DNA from: Streptomyces sp. NBC_01591 | GTDB taxonomy: Bacteria; Actinomycetota; Actinomycetes; Streptomycetales; Streptomycetaceae | Assembly: GCF_035918155.1 (NCBI RefSeq) | Contig: NZ_CP109327.1 | Location: 2,728,001-2,792,000 of the forward strand | Direction of reading: 5' to 3' | DNA: 64,000 nucleotides | In this document: positions 7,617 through 15,749 of the stretch, in pieces | How the letters are laid out: every line of letters begins with the position of its first letter | Numbering within the stretch: the stretch's first letter is position 1 | Position numbers and translations under genes: made by a program | Notes under the pieces: generated by a model | Seen by the model: only the letters and a program-made list of their open reading frames with translations | Told to the model about the DNA's origin: nothing | The model's database searches: none

Positions 7617-8837
7617 CTACTGTCGCACCTGAATCAGCGCGTGAGTTCCACTCGTACGCCAGGCAGCCCCGGACCGTTCGAGAGCGTCCAGCGTCCCCTG
7701 CTCCAGGCCGACGATGACATCGGACTTCAGGGTCCGGAGCGCCGCGACGGCCCCCGGGAAGTAGGCGGTGAGATCTGCGAAGGGCGCCGTGGCGTCCCAC
7801 AGCTGGTCGCCCACCAGGCGACGGTAGTTGAGGTCGCCCTTCAGGATGGTGAGCGTGGCGCTCTCGAACTCGTCTCGAAGGTCCTCGGGCATTTCCTCGT
7901 ACGGCAGCGGAGCGCAGAAGAACGGGTGGGTGTGGACCTCCAGGCTTCCTGCCGCCATGGCCTTCCACAGTCGGCTGCCGATCCGGCTGGCTTCGCTGGG
8001 AGCCTCGGTGAGGCGGCGGAGGCAGTCGACGACGTCAGTCGTCATCGCGTCGGAGACGTAGTAGGGGTGGGGCTTGACGTGAAGCAGGACCTGTTCGACA
8101 TGCTGCTGTTCGAGGAGGTGGTCGATGAGGATCAGGTCCGGGATGAGCTCTCGTCCCGCGTTGTCCGCCACCACGGCGACGGTGGAGGACGCTCCGGCGG
8201 GCAGAAGCTGCCACAGCAAGGCGCTGTCGTCGGCGACCAGCGTGGAGGTAGCGGCGTCACCGACCGCCGGCTCCCCCGCTGCAATGCGGAAGCCAAGGTC
8301 CGCGCGGTTGCCCCAGAGTGAGGCGTGGAGCAGGGCCGTGGACCGCTCGTCGGTCGGCGCGTCCGCGAGCGCGTCAAGGGCTCGCAGCTCCTCCTCCACC
8401 GCCTCGCCGCGCAGTTCGGCCTGCTTGAATGGCGCGAACGGATCAACTCCCTGCCATGGGCCGGTGCCGAAGTACTCGATGGCGGCGAGGAGCCTGCGGT
8501 AGAAGTAGCTCTCCGCCCACAGGAACGGAGCGTCGTACCACGAGTGCCCGAAGTGCTCCTGCCCCCAGTACGCCCAGCGGACGTGGTCGTGTTCCGCGGG
8601 GGCAAGCGTTTCGATGACGCCGTTGGTGATCTCGTCCAGCAGGGCGTCAAGGGCCTCGTGCTGCCGGCGACAGTACGGGAAGGCGTCTCGCACCTGCTGG
8701 ATGAGGGCAGGGTGGCGCTTGGCCAGCACATCCCAGGCGAACGAGCCAGGTTCGTTGCTCAGGATGACCGGAGCACCCATGGGGCCGGCGGCGCGAACGG
8801 CCTCGCCGCCCGAGGTTCGGGAAGTCTTCTCTGTCAT
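7617..8837 (-). CDS. DUF89 / ARMT1-type damage-control phosphatase family protein
   Basis: 406 residues from MTEKTSRTS, chosen because AAGGA lies about 10 bases upstream; an in-frame start at 8903 has none. DUF89 features are clear: VVADNAGRELIPDLILIDHL (the metal-binding D-N pair), HVKPHPYYVSDAMTTDV, and an N-terminal helical domain with FWAYWGQEHF-like aromatic clusters. Members are metal-dependent phosphatases that hydrolyse damaged or reactive sugar phosphates and phosphopantetheine derivatives; related ARMT1 proteins were also reported as carboxyl methyltransferases. It is transcribed alone and convergent to the PAP2-like gene. Substrate not predictable. Confidence 0.85.
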   Translation of the reverse strand: MTEKTSRTSGGEAVRAAGPMGAPVILSNEPGSFAWDVLAKRHPALIQQVRDAFPYCRRQHEALDALLDEITNGVIETLAPAEHDHVRWAYWGQEHFGHSWYDAPFLWAESYFYRRLLAAIEYFGTGPWQGVDPFAPFKQAELRGEAVEEELRALDALADAPTDERSTALLHASLWGNRADLGFRIAAGEPAVGDAATSTLVADDSALLWQLLPAGASSTVAVVADNAGRELIPDLILIDHLLEQQHVEQVLLHVKPHPYYVSDAMTTDVVDCLRRLTEAPSEASRIGSRLWKAMAAGSLEVHTHPFFCAPLPYEEMPEDLRDEFESATLTILKGDLNYRRLVGDQLWDATAPFADLTAYFPGAVAALRTLKSDVIVGLEQGTLDALERSGAAWRTSGTHALIQVRQ

Positions 8838-8862
8838 GGTGTCCAAATCCTTCGGTTCTCGC

Positions 8863-9225
8863 TCACGAGTCCATGATCCCCAGGGCCACAACGTCGGCCG
8901 CACTGCCTACGAGCACCTCGCCGTCGCGGGTTCGAAGGCCGCGCAGCTGACTGTCGCGGTCGTGGTGTCGATGACGCCGACGCCGCCAGCGCCGTCGCCG
9001 ACCACGGCAGTGCGTCCACCGGCCGCGAACTGTGTGGACCACACGGTGTTCGAGCCGCTGGCCAGAGTCCTGAGCCTGCTCTCCCTCAAGGTCCAGACGC
9101 GAACGGCGCCGTCCTCGCATCCAGCGATCACGGTGCCGCCGCTCATCCTGGCGAGTGAGCGCACCCAGCCCACGCCTGGCGGGAGCTGGGTCTCACTCAG
9201 GGACGCATCGACGAGAACCGGTCAG
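8863..9225 (-). pseudogene. WD40-repeat protein remnant, 5'-truncated and frameshifted
   Basis: An open frame without its own start reads a WD40 blade (GGTVIAGCEDGAVRVWTL, then TVWSTQFAAGGRTAVVGDGA) down to about 8940, where it ends in SCAAFEPATARCS. In the frame offset by two, the sequence continues as a plausible WD40 C-terminus (DGEVLVGSAADVVALGIM) until the stop at 8863. A stop precedes it at about 9226, so most of the propeller is missing. A small frameshift near 8930-8950 explains both halves. It directly abuts the DUF89 gene and is probably the scar of a rearrangement. Confidence 0.65.
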
Positions 9226-9450
9226 GCACGGTCCGCGACTGCGTGAGCGGCAACGTGGCTCTGGATCCCGCAGCAAGCGATGAGCCGCTGTCAGTGGCCC
9301 GCAGGAGAGCAAACACAGAGTTGACGCGGGTGCGCCCGGAGCATGAGGGAAAGACATCACGGAAGGTCCTCGTGTCAATCGAGAGCGATTGACACCTCTG
9401 GGTCGACTGATCCGCAGCAGGCAGGAGCGACGGCGTGACCGGGCAGTCGG

Positions 9451-9645
9451 CTAGAACTGAATCTGGCCGATCATGTCCGTAACACCAGATACGAACCGAT
9501 TGATATCCGGCGCCATCGATGTGCTGGCCAGAAAGAATCCGAAGAGCACGCTCACGATCGCGGGCCCAGCCTTCAAAGTGCCGCCTCGGATCAGCACGAC
9601 CAGGACGATGCCGAGTAGCAGAACGAGGGAGATGTTCAGGGTCAT
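9451..9645 (-). CDS. Small two-TM membrane protein
   Basis: 64 residues from the ATG overlapping the upstream stop as TGATG. Two hydrophobic segments, LNISLVLLLGIVLVVLI and AGPAIVSVLFGFFLAST, are separated by RGGTLK, followed by a short polar tail. Longer in-frame starts would overlap the upstream gene without a reason. No family function known; similar small proteins occur in Streptomyces accessory regions beside XRE regulators. Confidence 0.7.
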   Translation of the reverse strand: MTLNISLVLLLGIVLVVLIRGGTLKAGPAIVSVLFGFFLASTSMAPDINRFVSGVTDMIGQIQF

Positions 9646-10085
9646 CAGGAATCTGCGGCTTCCGCTGGCCCGCGCCGCTCCTTGCGCGCCCGGCGGAGTG
9701 CTCTGCGCAGCGGGCCGGGCTGCGTCAGCGACCTCGGGCCATGCGGGAGGACATGCCAGTGCAGTCCGGGCGGCTCCGTGGTTCCGGCGGGCGGCACGAC
9801 GACGTGGCACTTCTGTCCGAGGGGCACCGTTCCCGGCTCTTCCCAGTCAGTGGCAGTGCCGGGTGGCACGAGGAAGTACAGACGAGGCTCCGGCCCCCCG
9901 GGGTCAAGAATGACCGGGCCGACCTCTGTGCCGCCCTCCCGGAGGAGCTCTATCGCCCGCCGGCCAGTGATCTCTACTGCGCGGATGGCGTCCCACCATT
10001 GGCCCGCTGAGCACAGTTCGGGATCGTCGCCTATCGGCATCCACCGGGGCGGCAGAGCGGGAACACGTGGACTGACATCGGACAC
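9645..10085 (-). CDS. Hypothetical protein, translationally coupled to the two-TM protein
   Basis: 146 residues, GTG start with GAGGAGG 8 bases upstream. Sequence around QWWDAIRAVEITGRRAIELL and LYFLVPPGTATDWEEPGT resembles a small Streptomyces family frequently found next to XRE regulators, with a loose likeness to the N-terminal fold of prim-pol type proteins. The C-terminal 40 residues are basic (RRALRRARKERR). A CGGACA-GAT-TGTCCG palindrome lies 61 bases upstream, which links it to the neighbouring regulator. Function unknown. Confidence 0.65.
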   Translation of the reverse strand: MSDVSPRVPALPPRWMPIGDDPELCSAGQWWDAIRAVEITGRRAIELLREGGTEVGPVILDPGGPEPRLYFLVPPGTATDWEEPGTVPLGQKCHVVVPPAGTTEPPGLHWHVLPHGPRSLTQPGPLRRALRRARKERRGPAEAADS

Positions 10086-10145
10086 GGAAACGGCCTCCTC
10101 ACAACCATCTATGAGAAGACCATTCCACCCTGCTGGCTCCGTGCG

Positions 10146-10160
10146 CGGACAGATTGTCCG
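10146..10160. promoter_or_regulatory. Candidate operator CGGACA-GAT-TGTCCG
   Basis: Perfect inverted repeat with 6-base arms and 3-base spacer upstream of the 146-aa gene. The same motif recurs at 11476 and 11687. Confidence 0.5.
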
Positions 10161-10193
10161 TGGACTTCCTTCGCGAAGTCCTTTGACTGCTCC

Positions 10194-11432
10194 TCAGGTT
10201 GTGATAACTCCCGACCAACTACCAAACGCAGAAAGTTCGTTGGAGGGGTGTGCGTCCATCCGCAGAAGCGCCGCGGTCGTCTCGCGAGCTGAAGGGTGGA
10301 ATCGCGTGTGGTTCGGAGCGACCTTCCGCGCACGTCGAAGGTCCACAAATGCGCCCGCCCTGTCCCCCGCGGCCAGCTTCGCTGAAGCCACGTCGATGAA
10401 GTGGTGGCTTGACCGCTCACCCACCGTTGACGTTGGAGGCGCCCACTCCTCACCCGGCATGTCGGACCACTCCGTGAGTCGCGCCAGGGCTTGCTCCGTG
10501 TCGCCCAGGTCGATCATGGCGTGCACTTCGTGAATTCGGATGTTCGTCGGCCCGAAGGACATCTCGTAGGCGAGGGAGTCACGGTTGCCGGCCATCCTGG
10601 CCACGGTCTCGGCTTCGCGCAGGTAGTCGTCTGCGCGGTCCGGGTTGTTCTCCCTGGCTTCCAGCACGGCCAACTTCAGCAGCAGGGCCCCGTCCACCGC
10701 GAGCGCGTCGTCGGTGAATGAACGCTCCGGCTGCAGGCGCTCCAGTTCCTGGCGCAGCGCCTGGAGCTTGCGACGAGCCGATGAGTAAGCCCCCTGGCGA
10801 AGCATTGCCCCAGCGACCAGGTAACCAGCGGTGAACTTCATCAGCGGATCGCCGGACCGGTCCGCCGCCCACCGCACCCGTTCCAGCGCCGTGTTGGACA
10901 GGTCGTGATGCCCCATCTTGTGCGCGAGGGAGTTCACTGCCCGGTAGGCGCGGGCGAGGTGCCAGAACGCCCTGGCCTGGTCACCGTTGCGACCGTCGAG
11001 AGCGAGATGCGTCAGCTCCGTGAGAATGGGCGGCAGGAGCGGCCCCATGGGGGCGTAGCGCGCATCCCGTCGCAGAGCCGCCACCTGGTCGACCTCGGAC
11101 GCGAGAACCGGCAGTGCTCTTGGCGCGATCTCGAGTTCGTCCGGGGTGTCGTAGCACAACATGATCCTCCGGAGCTCGGGGACCACTGCGTGTACTCCGT
11201 CCTCAGCCTCCGGCTCACCGTAGTACGGCTGGCCGGTCAGAACCTCGGGACCGAAGTGGAGCGCCTTGGCGAGCGCCAGGACCAGAGACGGCGAAGCCTT
11301 GCGCGCGCCGGATTCGAGCTTCTGGACGTAGCTGGGCGATATCGCGACCTTCTGTGCCAGTTGAGCGGCAGACAGCTTCCGTGTTCGGCGGGCTATACGG
11401 AGACGGTCTCCCAGCGTCAGGTTTTCACTCAT
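10194..11432 (-). CDS. XRE-family regulator with C-terminal TPR-like sensor domain
   Basis: 412 residues from MSENLTLGDR, preceded by AAGGGA. The N-terminal 60 residues are a clear Cro/C1 helix-turn-helix (LGDRLRIARRTRKLSAAQLA, then ISPSYVQKLESGARKASPSL). The remaining ~340 residues are helical repeats rich in Ala/Leu/Arg resembling tetratricopeptide repeats (for example QARAFWHLARAYRAVNSLAH), the layout of peptide- or ligand-responsive Streptomyces regulators. It is transcribed away from the biosynthetic operon beginning at 11884. CGGACA palindromes in front of both promoters suggest that it controls itself and the operon. Confidence 0.85.
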   Translation of the reverse strand: MSENLTLGDRLRIARRTRKLSAAQLAQKVAISPSYVQKLESGARKASPSLVLALAKALHFGPEVLTGQPYYGEPEAEDGVHAVVPELRRIMLCYDTPDELEIAPRALPVLASEVDQVAALRRDARYAPMGPLLPPILTELTHLALDGRNGDQARAFWHLARAYRAVNSLAHKMGHHDLSNTALERVRWAADRSGDPLMKFTAGYLVAGAMLRQGAYSSARRKLQALRQELERLQPERSFTDDALAVDGALLLKLAVLEARENNPDRADDYLREAETVARMAGNRDSLAYEMSFGPTNIRIHEVHAMIDLGDTEQALARLTEWSDMPGEEWAPPTSTVGERSSHHFIDVASAKLAAGDRAGAFVDLRRARKVAPNHTRFHPSARETTAALLRMDAHPSNELSAFGSWSGVITT

Positions 11433-11475
11433 CGGTGGATCGTTCCCTTCGCGACGGAGCACTGCGCTCAGCGTA

Positions 11476-11487
11476 CGGACAATGTCC
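11476..11487. promoter_or_regulatory. Candidate operator CGGACA-A-TGTCC
   Basis: Inverted repeat 44 bases upstream of the XRE-TPR start, same half-sites as 10146 and 11687 but with a 1-base spacer. Suitable for autoregulation. Confidence 0.45.
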
Positions 11488-11686
11488 AGCCCTCACAGAT
11501 GTGCTCGCCAAGTGTTAACAGCATGGTCGCCCGCAGGTGCAGGCTCGATCATCAAGCACGCCTCGCGCACAAGAGTGAAGAAAACGGCACAAATTGCGCG
11601 ATTCGCCCCTGTGAATGCGATGCCAAAAGCGATCGGCTCCATATCGATAGTTGGTGGATCAGTCAATAGATACAGGCGAAGAAGGC

Positions 11687-11703
11687 GCGGACAATCTGTC
11701 CGC
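11687..11703. promoter_or_regulatory. Candidate operator GCGGACA-ATC-TGTCCGC
   Basis: Perfect inverted repeat with 7-base arms and 3-base spacer, about 180 bases before the first gene of the biosynthetic operon. It has the best arms of the three copies. Confidence 0.55.
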
Positions 11704-11883
11704 TCGCGCGCCTTCCCCGGTGGAATCGTTCTGTACACAACGCACACCGCCAGGGCCCGGTTCCCCAGAGAGCATTCCCCTTCCTTCGCCCCAGCGACCA
11801 AGACGTCGTCGGGCCGTAGATACCCAGCCGGCCGGAGAGTTCGGTTCTGCACACGACCACCGATCTACTGATGGAGCCCCAAC

Positions 11884-12696
11884 ATGCGCTATCCGCCGAC
11901 GAGTACCCACCCGTCGACGAGCCCGCTCGCGATCAGCACACACCCAATAGGTGACGTACCGCTTGGCACTTCCCTCCAGCGGAGTTCCGTGGCTCCGACT
12001 CCACGCCCGACAGCGGTGATACTCGATCTCTTCGGCACGCTCGTCCCGGCCCCGAGCGCAGTCGAACGGAGCGCCGCAGCCGCCGAGTTCGCCGAGGTCA
12101 TGCGCGTATCCGCGGAGGTCGTCGAGTCGGCTCTGTCCGGCAGTTGGCGGGCGCGGCACGACGGGCAGCTGAGGTCCACGACCGAAGTCGCGATTCGCCT
12201 TGCCGCCCGCTGCAACGCTTCCACCGCCTGCACGGACGAGCTCGAAGCGCTCCTGGCACGGCTCGCCCACAATCGGTTGCGGACCGATGAGACCCTGTTG
12301 CACGCACTGGATGAACTCCGCGACCGCGGAGTCAGGTTGGGCCTCCTCAGTGACGCTTCCCCTGACATCGCCGAGGTGTGGCGCCGCAGTGAACTCGCAC
12401 CGCACTTCGACGCCGTCGTGTTCAGCTGCCGGGCGGGTGCGGTGAAGCCCGACCGTCAGCTCTTTGTCGCGGCCCTCGGAGAGCTCCGTGTCGCGCCGAT
12501 TCAGACCCTCTACTGCGGCGATGGTGGCGGTGACGAGCTGGCCGGCGCGGAACGAGCCGGGATACGTGCTCTGCGCGTGGCCCGCCGGGGCGGGATGACC
12601 GGCCTGGCGTTCGGCGAGATCGTCTGGCATGGCACTGCCATACCCGACGTGGAGGCCCTCCCCTCCCTGCTGGACAGGTGGGGAATCAATGACTAA
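11884..12696 (+). CDS. HAD-superfamily hydrolase, first gene of the biosynthetic operon
   Basis: 270 residues; GGAG lies 7 bases before the ATG. Motif I is ILDLFGTLVP, giving the nucleophile Asp but with Phe in place of the usual second acidic residue; motif II is LLSDAS; the motif III Lys is in GAVKPDRQLF; motif IV is YCGDGGGDELAGA. The overall form is a cytosolic HAD phosphatase or dehalogenase-like enzyme with a helical cap after motif I. The first ~42 residues are a Thr/Pro/Ser-rich extension unusual for the family; a start nearer the core is possible. In this operon it may dephosphorylate a sugar- or nucleoside-phosphate intermediate. Its end overlaps the next gene by 8 bases. Confidence 0.85.
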   Translation: MRYPPTSTHPSTSPLAISTHPIGDVPLGTSLQRSSVAPTPRPTAVILDLFGTLVPAPSAVERSAAAAEFAEVMRVSAEVVESALSGSWRARHDGQLRSTTEVAIRLAARCNASTACTDELEALLARLAHNRLRTDETLLHALDELRDRGVRLGLLSDASPDIAEVWRRSELAPHFDAVVFSCRAGAVKPDRQLFVAALGELRVAPIQTLYCGDGGGDELAGAERAGIRALRVARRGGMTGLAFGEIVWHGTAIPDVEALPSLLDRWGIND

Positions 12697-13690
12697 CCCG
12701 CTTGCCTGGGCCGTTGAGGGCGGCATCCTCTGTCAGCTTCCGGCTCCGCTCGACGTGTCCTCCGAGCGCGAGACGATGATCATCGAGACCCGCTACACGG
12801 GATTGTGCGGAAGCGATGTCGCGAAGCTCAATCATCCCTGGCAGGGGCGATTACCGGAACCGTGGCACCCCGGGCACGAAATCGTCGGGGTTGACGCAGA
12901 GACGGGGGACTGGGCCGCAGTCGACCCGCTGGTCCCCTGTTTCTCGTGCCACTACTGCGACCGCGGCCATGTTCACCTCTGCCCGAGGCTCCGACGGATC
13001 GGATGGGATCTCCCCGGTGGCCTCGCCGACGCCGTGAGGGTGCCCCGCGACAACGTCGTCCCGCTGCCTCATCTGCACGATCCCGCGCACGGGGTCCTCG
13101 CCGACCCTGTAGCGGTGGCCTTGCACGGAGTCCGTTGCGGACTCCGGACGCCTCTTGGGCGGCTCGGCATCATCGGGGGCGGCGTCCTCGGAGTTTGCAC
13201 GGCCATCTGCGCGGCAGAGGCGGGGTGGGACGTCCACATGATGGTCAGGGAACCTTCGCGGTCGCATCAACTGAGATACGTCCTCGACTCGCACATCACC
13301 CTCCACTCCGCCGACATGCCACCGTGCGATGTCGTCGTGGACGCCGCGTCCGGTCTCAGTGACGCCCCGATACGCCAGGCGCTGAAGGCTGTTCGTGATG
13401 GCGGAACGGTGCTCGTGCAGAACGCCTACGCGCCCCGCGTCACGCTCTCCATCCCCTTGCGGGACATCTTCCGTCGCTCGATCACCCTGCGCGGCTCCTT
13501 CTCGTACTGCCGCGCCGATGGTCACGACGACTTCCGAGACGCCATCGACGTCATCGCCAGGGGCGGCGACTGGGCTGCCCTGATGACTCGGGACCGATTC
13601 CCCCTCATCGAGCTGCCACAAGGGCTGGCGGCCCTCGGCAGCCAAGCCCGTCATCGTCCGTTCAAGGTCCTGCTCACATGCGACACATGA
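12689..13690 (+). CDS. Zinc-dependent medium-chain alcohol/polyol dehydrogenase
   Basis: 333 residues from MTNPLAWAV, with AGGTGGGG just upstream. MDR-family features are intact: catalytic zinc ligands in TGLCGSDVAK and PGHEIVG, the structural zinc cysteines in CFSCHYCDRGHVHLC, and a Rossmann nucleotide site GIIGGGVLGV. Gene order resembles dehydrogenases in aminocyclitol and nucleoside clusters that oxidise a secondary hydroxyl to a ketone, which is inference. It is translated from inside the HAD gene's 3' end, so the pair is coupled. Confidence 0.85.
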   Translation: MTNPLAWAVEGGILCQLPAPLDVSSERETMIIETRYTGLCGSDVAKLNHPWQGRLPEPWHPGHEIVGVDAETGDWAAVDPLVPCFSCHYCDRGHVHLCPRLRRIGWDLPGGLADAVRVPRDNVVPLPHLHDPAHGVLADPVAVALHGVRCGLRTPLGRLGIIGGGVLGVCTAICAAEAGWDVHMMVREPSRSHQLRYVLDSHITLHSADMPPCDVVVDAASGLSDAPIRQALKAVRDGGTVLVQNAYAPRVTLSIPLRDIFRRSITLRGSFSYCRADGHDDFRDAIDVIARGGDWAALMTRDRFPLIELPQGLAALGSQARHRPFKVLLTCDT

Positions 13691-13707
13691 GGGAAGGAGC
13701 CCCCGCT

Positions 13708-14859
13708 GTGGCGGTCACAACGCCATTGCTGGCCCACAAGATCAACGCGTCGGCCGATATCGCACCCCACGACGTGCACGAAGGAATCACAAGCATCCTC
13801 GGGTTACCCGAAGGCCACACGCGCGACGTGATGCTGGGAAGCGTCCTGACGGGCCTGCTCCTGCGGGGGCCGAGACTGGAGGAGGTCGAGGCCGCAGTCC
13901 GGGCCGCGACGGCCCTGGACCGAAACGGCTGGGACTTCCACCATCCACCAGAGGGCATGCGGTTCGTCGGCTACACGGGCAGCGGGAAGAAGACCTTCAA
14001 GACGATCAACCTCAGTACCGCCGCCGCGCTGGTGGCGGCCACAGGGGGAGCACACGTCGCGAAACTCGGATCGCGCAGCGCGTCGTCAAAGACCGGGTCC
14101 CGCGACTTCATCGACCAGGTGGGCGCGACGAGCGACACGGTGCCGCATCAGGAGATGGTCGACATCACGGCGGAGACCGGCTTCGGATTCTTCTCCATCG
14201 AGAACCGGGTGCCCGAGTTCGACCGTCGCTACGGAGGCAGGTTCCAGGCCGTACACGCCCTCAGTCTGGCGTTTCCCGCCCTCCTCAGCCCGGTCGCCTG
14301 CCCCGCCTACGTGTACGGCCTCTCGCACCCCGCAGTCGGCGCTTCCGCTCGGCTGCTCTCCAGGCTCGGCCTGCCAGATGTGACGGTCATCAACTCCAGC
14401 CTCGGCCAGGCGGTCCAGGTCGACGAACTGATCCCCGGAAGCACGGTGCGGGCCTGCCGGATCAACGCCGGCCACGAGGATCTGGCGTTCAACAACGAGG
14501 TGCGCAAAGGCGCAGCCTCGATGCCGCAGGACCTGATGTCCGTCACCCAGTACGAGGACCCGCGGGAGAACGTCGCCGCCGCGATACGCGTGCTGGCAGG
14601 GCAGGACGTCAGTCGGGCGCGGAACGCGGTCGCCCTCAACGCGGGCCTGCTCATGCTGACCTCCGAGGTGGTTCCCACCATTCAGTCCGGTATTGACCGG
14701 GCACTCACGATCATCGACGCGGGCGCGGGTCTGGACACACTCCAGCAGTTCGTACGTCTCACGGGCGGTGCCCCGGACAAGCTTCGCTCGCTCCTGCGTC
14801 CCGCCTCCTCGACGGCCCTCCTGGTCAGCTCCGGGAGTAGGGAGAAGGCATCATGCTGA
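13708..14859 (+). CDS. TrpD-family (glycosyltransferase family 3) phosphoribosyltransferase/phosphorylase-like enzyme
   Basis: 383 residues from a GTG with AAGGAG 8 bases upstream; an ATG at 13678 would overlap the preceding gene and lacks a site. The segment GYTGSGKKTFKTINLSTAAA followed by GGAHVAKLGSRSASSKTGS corresponds to the PRPP/phosphate-binding loops of anthranilate phosphoribosyltransferase and pyrimidine phosphorylases (expected GTGGD... NISTA... KHGNR.. SS..GS). The Asp of the GTGGD loop is replaced by Lys, so the substrate likely differs from both. It would make or break an N- or C-glycosidic bond to ribose phosphate. It overlaps the radical SAM gene by 7 bases. Confidence 0.75.
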   Translation: MAVTTPLLAHKINASADIAPHDVHEGITSILGLPEGHTRDVMLGSVLTGLLLRGPRLEEVEAAVRAATALDRNGWDFHHPPEGMRFVGYTGSGKKTFKTINLSTAAALVAATGGAHVAKLGSRSASSKTGSRDFIDQVGATSDTVPHQEMVDITAETGFGFFSIENRVPEFDRRYGGRFQAVHALSLAFPALLSPVACPAYVYGLSHPAVGASARLLSRLGLPDVTVINSSLGQAVQVDELIPGSTVRACRINAGHEDLAFNNEVRKGAASMPQDLMSVTQYEDPRENVAAAIRVLAGQDVSRARNAVALNAGLLMLTSEVVPTIQSGIDRALTIIDAGAGLDTLQQFVRLTGGAPDKLRSLLRPASSTALLVSSGSREKASC

Positions 14860-15749
14860 CGCACGACGAGCTCGGGATCGTCCACCTGGTGCTCAACACC
14901 GACTGCAATGCCTGGGATCTGGCTCCGACCAGCGCCTCACCAGGCGTGTGCCGCTTCTGCTATCGCGAGCGCAACCGGGTCCGGACCGACGCGGACACGG
15001 TCCGCCGTGTCATCGACCGGGTCCGTTCCGAATCCGAGGCCCATCGGTGCGTCTTCACCGGCGGCGACCCCGTGATGCCGTACGACAACCACCTGGAGGT
15101 CGCCCTCCAGCACGCCACCGAGGTCGGCTTCGAGACGAACCTCCACACCAACGGGCTGCTCCTCAGCGATCGCTATGCCGGCGTCCGCGACCACGTGACC
15201 GTGTACTCCTTGGCGGTCGACGGACCGAACTCCGAGTCGGCTGACTGGTTCCGCGGGCAGGGGTACTTCGCACGCTTCCTCTCCAACGTCGAGTTCCTCG
15301 CCTCCGACCAGCGGCGGCTCGCCTTCAATACGTTCACCACGGCCGGCTCCGTGAAGGAGCTGCCGAGCCTCGCGCGGCTCATCTCCGGAGTGACCCAGCG
15401 GACGGACGTCGAGTACTGGCTGATCTCCCAGTACCGCCCCATCGGCCGCGCCAGCACGCGTAAGGCGGAGATCTACGGCTTCGAGCGGGACGACTTCGTA
15501 CGGGCCGTGGACAACGTGCGCGGCGACGTCAATGGCGTGACGGTCTACGCCCAGCCGACGCGCGCGCCGGAGGACCCGTACCCGTTCCGCGTCTGGGTCC
15601 TCGCCGACGGAACAGTCACAGCGGACCTCGGCAGCGTCGCGGCGCCTCGCAACACGGAGCTCGGCGATCTCCTGACCGACGGCTTCGAACCGCTGGTCCG
15701 TCGGGCCTTCGCCCTCCGTGATCAGACTCAGCTGGAAGGAATCGCATGA
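14853..15749 (+). CDS. Radical SAM enzyme with CX14CX2C cluster motif
   Basis: 298 residues; GAGAAGG precedes the ATG. Cysteines C18, C33 and C36 form CX14CX2C (NTDC ... GVCRFCYRER) rather than the usual CX3CX2C; the aromatic before the last Cys is kept. FTGGDPVMPY matches the GGE/GGDP SAM-binding motif, and the rest is a short partial barrel without a SPASM or other auxiliary-cluster cysteine set. A CX14CX2C motif is known from some QueE 7-carboxy-7-deazaguanine synthases, but no queC, queD or folE partner is here and the protein is longer. It probably performs the radical step of the pathway. Overlaps the next gene by 4 bases. Confidence 0.8.
   Translation: MLTHDELGIVHLVLNTDCNAWDLAPTSASPGVCRFCYRERNRVRTDADTVRRVIDRVRSESEAHRCVFTGGDPVMPYDNHLEVALQHATEVGFETNLHTNGLLLSDRYAGVRDHVTVYSLAVDGPNSESADWFRGQGYFARFLSNVEFLASDQRRLAFNTFTTAGSVKELPSLARLISGVTQRTDVEYWLISQYRPIGRASTRKAEIYGFERDDFVRAVDNVRGDVNGVTVYAQPTRAPEDPYPFRVWVLADGTVTADLGSVAAPRNTELGDLLTDGFEPLVRRAFALRDQTQLEGIA

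Larger units (their letters stand above)
11433..11883. other. Divergent promoter region of XRE-TPR gene and biosynthetic operon
   Basis: 451 bases without a supported gene. It is less GC-rich than its surroundings, especially 11560-11680, as expected for promoters. It contains two CGGACA-type palindromes (11476-11487 and 11687-11703), one near each outgoing gene. No other structured element was recognised. Confidence 0.6.

Noticed and set aside
14853..15749. Assignment of the radical SAM protein as QueE
   Set aside because: Only the cluster spacing agrees; no deazaguanine pathway partners are present and overall length differs.
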